In this document: in pieces, positions 58,195-64,000 of the stretch
Layout: every line of letters starts with the position of its first letter
Position numbering within the stretch: the first letter of the stretch is position 1
Assembly (NCBI RefSeq): GCF_021608265.1
Contig: NZ_JAKIHP010000004.1
Span: forward strand, 62,001-126,000
From: Flavobacterium wongokense
Lineage (GTDB): Bacteria > Bacteroidota > Bacteroidia > Flavobacteriales > Flavobacteriaceae
Length of the DNA stretch: 64,000 nt
Direction: 5' to 3'
Program-made: the position numbers and the translations under genes
The notes under the pieces: generated by a model
The model's database searches: none
What the model saw: the letters and a program-made list of their open reading frames with translations, nothing else
Told to the model about the DNA's origin: nothing

Positions 58195-61047
58195 TTACTT
58201 GCTCAAATACATTTTCCTTCTTGAGTACAATTCGTAAAACTGGTCGTCCTTCAAGTCGTCTATGAACAAAATGCTTTCACCTGTTGATTTCATCTCGGGT
58301 CCCAATGCCTTATTTACATTGTGGAATTTTGAAAAGGAGAACACCGGTTGTTTAATCGCAAAACCATTCAGCTTTGGTTCGTATTTAAAGTCGGTTACCT
58401 TATTCTCTCCAAGCATTACCTTGGTCGCATAATTCACATAAGGTTCGCCATAGGCTTTTGCAATGAAAGGTACGGTTCTCGATGCTCTTGGATTGGCTTC
58501 GATAATGTAAACAATATCATTTTTGATGGCAAACTGAATGTTGATCAATCCAACGGTTCTGAGTGCTAAGGCGATTTTCTTTGTGTGGTCCTTAATCTGC
58601 TGCATTACAAATTCGCCCAAATTGAATGGCGGTAAAGTGGCATTACTATCTCCCGAATGGATTCCGCATGGCTCAATGTGCTCCATAATTCCAATGATAT
58701 AGACATTCTCACCGTCACAAATTGCATCGGCTTCGGCTTCAATGGCTCCGTCCAAATAATTATCCAAAAGCAGTTTGTTGCCCGGAATATTTTTAAGCAA
58801 ATCAATTACGTGTTCTTCGAGTTCTTGTTTGTTGATGACAATCTTCATTCCCTGCCCACCCAAAACATAAGAAGGACGCACCAATAAAGGGAAATCCAAC
58901 ACATCGGCTAATTGTGAAGCCTGATCGGCATTTTCGGCCACGCCAAATTTTGGGAACGGAATCTTTAATTCTTCCAGTAATTCTGAGAATCTTCCACGGT
59001 CTTCGGCTAAATCCAAAGCATCGAAAGAGGTTCCCAATATTTTAATATCGTATTTTGATAATTTTTCAGCAAGTTTCAAGGCAGTCTGTCCACCAAGCTG
59101 CACAATTACACCCTCAGGTTTTTCGTGACGGATGATGTCATAGATGTGTTCCCAGAAAACAGGCTCAAAATACAATTTGTCTGCCGTATCAAAATCGGTC
59201 GAAACCGTTTCCGGATTGCAGTTGATCATGATGGTTTCATAACCACATTCCTTGGCTGCTAAAACTCCGTGTACGCAGGAGTAGTCGAACTCAATTCCCT
59301 GTCCGATTCGGTTTGGCCCCGAACCTAAAACCACAACTTTCTTTCTATTCGATACAATGCTTTCGTTATGCACATAAGGCTGTCCACCTGCTGTTTCAAT
59401 TTCAGCTTCAAAAGTCGAATAATAATATGGGGTTTGTGCCTTAAACTCGGCGGCACAGGTATCCACCAATTTATAAACACGCTTGATATTCATATCATCG
59501 CGCAGTTTGTAAACCTGGCTTTCCAAACATTTAAGCATGTGTGCGATTTGACGGTCACCATACCCTTTTTGCTTGGCTTCCAATAACAATTCCTTTGGAA
59601 GATTGGTAATATCGTATTTGGAAATCTCCTTTTCTATAGTATATAATTCCTCGTACTGCTTCAAAAACCACATGTCAATCTTTGTGATTTCATGGATTCT
59701 GCTCAATGGGATTCCCATCGCAATCGCATCATAGATTACGAAAACGCGATCCCAACTTGCATAAGTCAGTTTTTCGATAATCTGTTCGTAGTTCTTGTAT
59801 CCTTTTCCGTCAGCTCCTAAACCATTTCTTTTGATTTCCAATGATTGTGTTGCTTTGTGCAACGCTTCCTGGAACGAACGCCCGATTCCCATTACTTCGC
59901 CTACTGATTTCATCTGCAATCCTAAAGTTCGGTCAGCACCTTCGAATTTATCGAAGTTCCAACGCGGGATTTTTACGATTACGTAATCCAGGGTTGGTTC
60001 GAATAGTGCTGAAGTCGATTTGGTGATTTGGTTCTGAAGTTCATCCAAATGATAACCCAAAGCCAGTTTGGATGCAATTTTTGCAATCGGATAACCCGTT
60101 GCTTTTGATGCCAAAGCTGAGGAACGCGAAACTCTCGGGTTGATTTCAATCGCAACGATATCCTCCTTTTCGTCTGGTGAAACGGCAAATTGTACGTTAC
60201 AACCTCCGGCAAAATTCCCTATGGAGCGCATCATCAGAATCGCCATGTCACGCATTTTCTGGAAAGTCGTATCTGAAAGCGTCATTGCCGGCGCAACGGT
60301 AATCGAATCTCCGGTGTGGATTCCCATTGGGTCCATATTTTCGATGGAACAGATGATGACTACGTTGTCGTTTTTATCTCTAAGTAATTCTAATTCATAT
60401 TCCTTCCAGCCTAGTAAAGCTTTGTCAATCAGTACTTCGTGGATTGGCGACATTTCCAAACCATAAGTCAGTTTTTCGTCAAACTCCTCTTTGCTGTGAA
60501 CGAAAGCTGCTCCGGTTCCACCCAAAGTAAACGATGGACGGATTACTAACGGAAAACCAAATTCCTGCGCAATTTCCTTTCCCTGCAAAAACGAGGTTGC
60601 GGTTTTGGCTGGCGCTGTTGGCACATTTATCCTTTCGAGCAATTGCTTGAACTGCTCACGGTCTTCAGTAATGTTAATGGCGTTGATGTCAACTCCGATC
60701 AGCTTTACCCCAAAATCTTCCCAGATTCCTTTTTCGTCAGCTTCCAGGCAAAGGTTTAGTGCTGTCTGACCTCCCATGGTTGGAAGTACGGCATCAATCT
60801 GCGGATGCTCTTTTAGGATTTGGATGATGGATTTGGTTGTAAGCGGCAATAAGTAAACATGGTCGGCCATGCTTGGATCGGTCATGATGGTTGCCGGATT
60901 GGAATTGATGAGGATTACTTCGATTCCTTCTTCGCGGATGGAACGCGCCGATTGTGAACCCGCATAATCAAATTCGCATGCCTGCCCGATTACGATTGGA
61001 CCTGAACCTATGATTAAAACCGATTTTATGGAATTGTCTTTTGGCAT
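58195..61047 (-). CDS. carB: Carbamoyl-phosphate synthase large subunit, short form lacking the C-terminal allosteric domain
   Basis: 950 residues. It makes carbamoyl phosphate from bicarbonate, glutamine-derived ammonia and two ATP for pyrimidine and arginine synthesis. Two ATP-grasp halves are visible: VLIIGSGPIVIGQACEFDYAG near residue 9 with NPATIMTD, and VVVLGSGPNRIGQGIEFDYS near 570 with NPETVSTDFD. The chain stops after MKSTGESILFIDDLKDDQFY and YSRRKMYLSK. The E. coli enzyme is about 1073 residues, so the about 120-residue MGS-like allosteric domain is absent. carA is not adjacent. Repeat and terminator neighbours isolate the gene. Confidence 0.96.
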   Translation of the reverse strand: MPKDNSIKSVLIIGSGPIVIGQACEFDYAGSQSARSIREEGIEVILINSNPATIMTDPSMADHVYLLPLTTKSIIQILKEHPQIDAVLPTMGGQTALNLCLEADEKGIWEDFGVKLIGVDINAINITEDREQFKQLLERINVPTAPAKTATSFLQGKEIAQEFGFPLVIRPSFTLGGTGAAFVHSKEEFDEKLTYGLEMSPIHEVLIDKALLGWKEYELELLRDKNDNVVIICSIENMDPMGIHTGDSITVAPAMTLSDTTFQKMRDMAILMMRSIGNFAGGCNVQFAVSPDEKEDIVAIEINPRVSRSSALASKATGYPIAKIASKLALGYHLDELQNQITKSTSALFEPTLDYVIVKIPRWNFDKFEGADRTLGLQMKSVGEVMGIGRSFQEALHKATQSLEIKRNGLGADGKGYKNYEQIIEKLTYASWDRVFVIYDAIAMGIPLSRIHEITKIDMWFLKQYEELYTIEKEISKYDITNLPKELLLEAKQKGYGDRQIAHMLKCLESQVYKLRDDMNIKRVYKLVDTCAAEFKAQTPYYYSTFEAEIETAGGQPYVHNESIVSNRKKVVVLGSGPNRIGQGIEFDYSCVHGVLAAKECGYETIMINCNPETVSTDFDTADKLYFEPVFWEHIYDIIRHEKPEGVIVQLGGQTALKLAEKLSKYDIKILGTSFDALDLAEDRGRFSELLEELKIPFPKFGVAENADQASQLADVLDFPLLVRPSYVLGGQGMKIVINKQELEEHVIDLLKNIPGNKLLLDNYLDGAIEAEADAICDGENVYIIGIMEHIEPCGIHSGDSNATLPPFNLGEFVMQQIKDHTKKIALALRTVGLINIQFAIKNDIVYIIEANPRASRTVPFIAKAYGEPYVNYATKVMLGENKVTDFKYEPKLNGFAIKQPVFSFSKFHNVNKALGPEMKSTGESILFIDDLKDDQFYELYSRRKMYLSK

Positions 61048-61100
61048 TTTTAGTTTGTTGTTTGTAGTTTATTGTTTGTAGTTGTATTTATGCTTTTGTT

Positions 61101-61182
61101 TTTAGCCCCGATGGTAGTGGAAATCCTTTTTATTTTCCTAAAATAAAAAGATTGCAGCGAACAGCGGGAAATAGCTCCTAAA
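61101..61182 (+). repeat. Dispersed intergenic element, copy 4 of 4
   Basis: Begins TTTAGCCCCGAT and ends AGCGGGAAATAGCTCCTAAA. Central perfect 11-bp hairpin (61126-61136 with 61140-61150) with a CCT loop, at the same place as the 14-bp hairpin of copy 2 but with a different sequence. It lies between carB and rpmH. Confidence 0.8.
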
Positions 61183-61209
61183 TCTTATCAAAATTTATGA
61201 ACAGATTAC

Positions 61210-61243
61210 AAAAAAAGCCGTTACTAAATAAAAGTAACGGCTT
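61210..61243 (-). terminator. Terminator after rpmH
   Basis: Minus-strand stem AAGCCGTTACT/AGTAACGGCTT with a loop of about 7 bases and a T run, starting about 23 bases beyond the rpmH stop. Confidence 0.85.
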
Positions 61244-61265
61244 GATATTGATTAATTGCTAATCA

Positions 61266-61427
61266 TTATTTTTTGTGTCTTGGTTCAGAAGATACAGTTA
61301 ATTTATGTCTTCCTTTAGCTCTACGACGCGCAAGGACTTTTCTTCCATTTGCAGAAGCCATTCTGTCCATAAATCCGTGTTTATTTCTTCTCTTTCTTTT
61401 CGATGGTTGAAACGTTCTTTTGCTCAT
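61266..61427 (-). CDS. rpmH: 50S ribosomal protein L34
   Basis: 53 residues: [19 protein letters not shown] at the start, then the conserved [22 protein letters not shown], then a short extension [10 protein letters not shown]34 sits near the exit region of the 50S subunit. In many bacteria rpmH is next to rnpA and dnaA near the origin, but here neither follows; the gene is isolated between a strong terminator and a TTG-N19-TATATTTG promoter. It is below common ORF length cut-offs. Confidence 0.97.
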
Positions 61428-61489
61428 TGCTTTATATCTTTAAAATCGTGTATTATTCTTGTTGATGATGGTTCTTTCAAAACCGAGTG

Positions 61490-61519
61490 CAAATATACAA
61501 ACCTTTTTTTTTCTGGCAA
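61490..61519 (-). promoter_or_regulatory. Promoter of rpmH
   Basis: Minus-strand TTG (61517-61519), 19-base spacer, TATATTTG (61490-61497). Good consensus match, leader of about 60 bases. Confidence 0.6.
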
Positions 61520-61553
61520 GTAGTTTTATAAAAATATTTTCAATTCATTTTAT

Positions 61554-61561
61554 TACCTTTG
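61554..61561 (+). promoter_or_regulatory. Candidate -7 box of the 61583 gene
   Basis: TACCTTTG, 21 bases before the ATG at 61583. Confidence 0.45.
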
Positions 61562-61582
61562 CCGCACTTAAAAATATTACAC

Positions 61583-62098
61583 ATGTTTCACAGATTTATC
61601 AAATTAATTATAGCGGCTTTATTAGTGATAACAGCCATTTGGCAGTTTACTGAAGGAAATGTTGGTAACGGAATCTTTTTGATTTTGCTTACGGCAATTC
61701 CGATTTTTCTTTATTTCAAAAACGAATATATCCTTTTGGCTTTCCTTAAATTGAGAAAACAGGACTTTGCCGGAGCGAAAACCTGGCTGGACAAAATCAA
61801 GAATCCCGAAACGGCTTTGGTTAGAAAACAGCAGGGTTATTACAATTACCTTCACGGATTGATGACTTCGCAAACCAACCTGCACCAATCGGAGAAATAT
61901 TTCAAGAAAGCAGTGGAATTGGGATTGAGTATGGATATGGATTTGGCTGTTGCCAAATTAAACTTAGCCGGAATCGCCATGTCAAAAAGACGTAAAATGG
62001 AAGCTACAGCCTTGTTGAACGAAGCCAAAAAGCTGGACAAGCAAAACATGCTGAAAGACCAGATCATGATGATGAAGGAGCAGATGAAGAAAATCTAA
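61583..62098 (+). CDS. Membrane protein with two N-terminal helices and a tetratricopeptide-like region
   Basis: 171 residues from the ATG at 61583; an upstream TTG at 61559 only extends into the promoter. Two hydrophobic helices (about residues 6-20 and 26-48) are followed by a helical region rich in paired repeats: FLKLRKQDFAGAKTWLDKIKN, VRKQQGYYNYLHGLM, KYFKKAVELGLSMDMDLAVAK and RKMEATALLNEAKKLDKQ. The last two look like a TPR unit. Inner-membrane anchored, probably a scaffold. Function unknown. Confidence 0.78.
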   Translation: MFHRFIKLIIAALLVITAIWQFTEGNVGNGIFLILLTAIPIFLYFKNEYILLAFLKLRKQDFAGAKTWLDKIKNPETALVRKQQGYYNYLHGLMTSQTNLHQSEKYFKKAVELGLSMDMDLAVAKLNLAGIAMSKRRKMEATALLNEAKKLDKQNMLKDQIMMMKEQMKKI

Positions 62099-62109
62099 TC
62101 CTGAAAATA

Positions 62110-62148
62110 CAAAAAAAAAAGCCCCGGAATTCCGGGGCTTTTTTTTTT
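62110..62148. terminator. Bidirectional terminator, perfect 14-bp palindrome
   Basis: AAAAAGCCCCGGAA and TTCCGGGGCTTTTT meet with no loop bases, with extra A's and T's on the outside. It serves the 61583 and 62147 genes. Confidence 0.9.
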
Positions 62149-63052
62149 AATATCCTGACAAAGGAATCTTGATTTCGTATTTCTTTTTGCTTGGATTCAA
62201 TAATTTTTTATCGCGCAGCCAGGGATTGTGGATTTTCAAAATCTTATAATTGATTCCCTGTGATTGTGCAAATCCGGTCAAATCATTCAGTGTGCTGTCG
62301 ACTTCAACATTTTTCGTTGGGATTACAGGATATAAATCCTCTGGCAGGATATTGAATCCGTACAAAGCCGGATTTTTCATGATTTCCTTAAGTGCCAAAA
62401 TTCGGAATACATAACGCGATGTTTCGTCGGTTAAGCCCAAATCGTAATAATTGGAAACTTTTTGTTCTTCAATCCTTTTGCCCAAACCGCTCATGCCACC
62501 ATTATAGGAAGCTGCGGCCATGGTCCAGGAACCAAATCTTGCTTTCGCAGCCAACAAATATTTACAGGCTGCTTCGGTAGATTTTTCCAAATGGTAACGT
62601 TCATCAACAAGTTCGTTGACTTCCATTCCCCTTTCGCGCGCGGTATCGGGCATGAACTGCCAGAATCCTTTTGCTCCTGAAGGAGAAGTTACATTCATCA
62701 GGTTACTTTCGATAACTGACAAATATTTAAAATCGTCGGGAACGCCGTTTTGAGCCAAAATTGGTTCAATAATCGGGAAGTAACGGTTGGCTCTTCTAAT
62801 GATTAAAACGGTAGTCGCGTCGAGATTGGCATTAATCAATAATTCCCTGTCAAGCCTTTCCCTGACATCACTTATTTGAAGTGGCGCAGGTTCTCCTGCA
62901 AAATCAACTGCAGTTGGAAAATACATTGGAGTGCCTTCGCGCAATATTTTTACTTTATTGTCTCCGGAAATGCCAAATACAAGGATTCCCGAGACTAAAA
63001 TCACTAACAGTGTCGATATGAGGGCTTTATTCGTTTTCATAATCATTTTCAT
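62147..63052 (-). CDS. Lytic murein transglycosylase (SLT domain, MltD-like)
   Basis: 301 residues. N-terminal membrane anchor or signal (MKTNKALISTLLVILVSGILVFG); two further Mets precede it, so the start could be 63052, 63046 or 63040. The SLT domain has the catalytic Glu in SVIESNLMN near residue 113, GAKGFWQFMPDTAR near 126, and AAASYNGGMSG near 180. It cuts the glycan strand of peptidoglycan between MurNAc and GlcNAc with anhydro-product formation. A C-terminal about 55-residue part follows without a clear LysM repeat. It acts in the periplasm. Confidence 0.9.
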   Translation of the reverse strand: MKMIMKTNKALISTLLVILVSGILVFGISGDNKVKILREGTPMYFPTAVDFAGEPAPLQISDVRERLDRELLINANLDATTVLIIRRANRYFPIIEPILAQNGVPDDFKYLSVIESNLMNVTSPSGAKGFWQFMPDTARERGMEVNELVDERYHLEKSTEAACKYLLAAKARFGSWTMAAASYNGGMSGLGKRIEEQKVSNYYDLGLTDETSRYVFRILALKEIMKNPALYGFNILPEDLYPVIPTKNVEVDSTLNDLTGFAQSQGINYKILKIHNPWLRDKKLLNPSKKKYEIKIPLSGY

Positions 63053-63091
63053 ATTGGTTATATGGGTAAAGCTACAAAAATCAGCCTAGTT

Positions 63092-63757
63092 TCAAAAACT
63101 ATCTAACATAATTTTAGGCAGATTATCGCTTAGCCAGCGGTACTTTGTAAGTATCATAATGTGCGTTCCGCCTTTAACAACGATGCAGTTTTTGATGTGT
63201 TTTATTGGAAAGACTTCGTCCTTATCTCCGTGTATGTGAATGACTTCCGGATCAATTTCCGTACGCTTCCAATTGATGATTTTTTCGATTGCCCAATCGA
63301 GATAATTCTTATCGCGCACCGACAAAAATTTTTCATATAATTTCAATCTTTGTTTGATTATGGAAGAGCCAAAGGTAAATTTGGCCAGATTGTCGATATT
63401 TTCTAAAAGTTGGGTTGGAACCAGTTTGTAAGCCTTGGTAGTCTTGGCAATCTTCATCCTTCTTGGCAGTTCTGCATTGCATTTCACGCTCGAAATGATG
63501 ATTACTTTTTTAGGTTTTACAAAAGCTTTCATTTCCTGTACCAAAATCCCACCAAAAGAAACACCTATCAAAATAACATTATCATGTGTTATGTTTTTGG
63601 CTACCCTTTGTGCGTAATGCTCTATAGTTTCCTCTTTTTCAGGAACCAGCCATTCGAGTAAATGCATTTCAAAAGTGTCCGAAGGCAGTTGAATCCTTTC
63701 AAAAATAGTGGGGCTCGCAGCCATTCCCGGCATGAAATAAACATGAATTTTAGTCAT
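63092..63757 (-). CDS. Alpha/beta hydrolase
   Basis: 221 residues without a signal peptide. It starts with VYFMPGMAASPTIFERIQLP, a family-typical oxyanion-side strand, and has the nucleophile elbow in ILIGVSFGGILVQEM near residue 83 (GVSFGG). The Asp and His are suggested by HIHGDKDEVFP near 174 and VKGGTHIMIL near 195. It should hydrolyse an ester or similar bond in the cytoplasm. Substrate unknown. Divergent from the next gene, with about 68 bases between them. Confidence 0.83.
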   Translation of the reverse strand: MTKIHVYFMPGMAASPTIFERIQLPSDTFEMHLLEWLVPEKEETIEHYAQRVAKNITHDNVILIGVSFGGILVQEMKAFVKPKKVIIISSVKCNAELPRRMKIAKTTKAYKLVPTQLLENIDNLAKFTFGSSIIKQRLKLYEKFLSVRDKNYLDWAIEKIINWKRTEIDPEVIHIHGDKDEVFPIKHIKNCIVVKGGTHIMILTKYRWLSDNLPKIMLDSF

Positions 63758-63786
63758 TATTTAACTGTAAAACCGTTAATTATTAG

Positions 63787-63794
63787 TAACTTTG
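63787..63794 (+). promoter_or_regulatory. Candidate -7 box of the last gene
   Basis: TAACTTTG, 31 bases before the ATG at 63826. Confidence 0.45.
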
Positions 63795-63825
63795 CCTAAA
63801 AATAATCCTTTTTGTTTATAATCAC

Positions 63826-64000
63826 ATGGAAGCAACTGCAATTTTAGAAAAAATCGAGATTAAAGACAATACTTTTGCTCGTCAGTTTGAAACTTTGGTC
63901 GATGGGAAATTAATTTCTGTGGAGTATTCCTTCCAGGAAAAGAAAATATTCCTTACCCGAATTAATGTATTTGATGGATTTGATAATGAAGAGTTTATCA
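63826..64000 (+). CDS. GNAT-like N-acetyltransferase (YjdJ/COG2388 type), 3' end cut off by window
   Basis: 58 codons run into the window edge: MEATAILEKIEIKDNTFARQ, then FETLVDGKLISVEYS and KKIFLTRINVFDGFD. Small stand-alone GNAT proteins of the COG2388 group (about 95-100 residues) begin with this alternating DNTFxxxFExxVDGKL pattern, ahead of the acetyl-CoA loop, which would lie beyond base 64000. Likely cytoplasmic. The assignment is moderately sure because the diagnostic part is missing. Confidence 0.7.
   Translation, partial: MEATAILEKIEIKDNTFARQFETLVDGKLISVEYSFQEKKIFLTRINVFDGFDNEEFI

Noticed and set aside
1..64000. tRNA, rRNA, CRISPR, prophage or insertion sequence
   Set aside because: No cloverleaf-like sequence, ribosomal RNA segment, transposase, integrase or phage structural gene was recognised by reading; a short tRNA could be missed without a search program.

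Overview
This window reads as chromosomal DNA from a Bacteroidota member of the family Flavobacteriaceae, most likely Flavobacterium or a close relative. The evidence is low GC, promoters of the form TTG-N17-23-TAnnTTTG with almost no Shine-Dalgarno sites, type IX secretion (T9SS) sorting tails, TonB receptors with carboxypeptidase-like N-terminal domains, a FecI/FecR-type sigma/anti-sigma pair, DUF4249/DUF3570/DUF4266/DUF3276 families, and a fused cyclophilin-FKBP. I see no rRNA, tRNA, prophage, transposase or CRISPR array.

Layout. 1-9.9 kb is mostly housekeeping: the start of a leucine-type dehydrogenase, an ABC exporter, a PUR-domain DUF3276 protein, CsaA, a cytochrome c lipoprotein, a dual immunophilin, a GNAT enzyme, trmD, rplS and icd. 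9.1-15.5 kb holds a secreted protein, a membrane-anchored AraC regulator, a decayed gene copy, a small secreted protein and a TonB receptor/DUF4249 pair. 15.5-19.7 kb has thiamine pyrophosphokinase, a NudK-like Nudix hydrolase and a tight operon of thioredoxin-like, ApbE, DUF4266 and DUF3570 genes. 19.8-29 kb has uvrB, small proteins missed by length cut-offs, acetyltransferase, TerB-like, esterase and DUF1456 genes, a T9SS cargo, folD and ffh. 29-34.8 kb has lipoproteins that share a C-terminal domain, divergent from an ECF sigma/FecR/STN-TonB receptor operon. 34.8-48.8 kb has argS, a 1540-residue T9SS repeat protein, an outer-membrane beta-barrel receptor, fabH, an S9 peptidase and an ABC ATPase. 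48.9-64 kb has a surface protein with YadA-head-like repeats, OmpA and lipocalin lipoproteins, htpG, three paralogous lipoproteins around a TMEM175-type channel gene, carB, rpmH, a lytic transglycosylase, a hydrolase and a truncated GNAT gene.

How the parts work together. Most of the core genes are single transcription units bounded by clear intrinsic terminators. The accessory material is dominated by envelope functions: TonB uptake, lipoproteins and T9SS surface proteins. The strongest candidate for an under-described system is the thioredoxin-ApbE-DUF4266-DUF3570 operon. Its 68-residue lipoprotein ends in a glycine-rich GCGCN tail and is encoded between a flavin transferase and an outer-membrane barrel. 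The other notable signal is a family of four dispersed intergenic elements with conserved ends and a hairpin whose stem differs between copies but remains paired.
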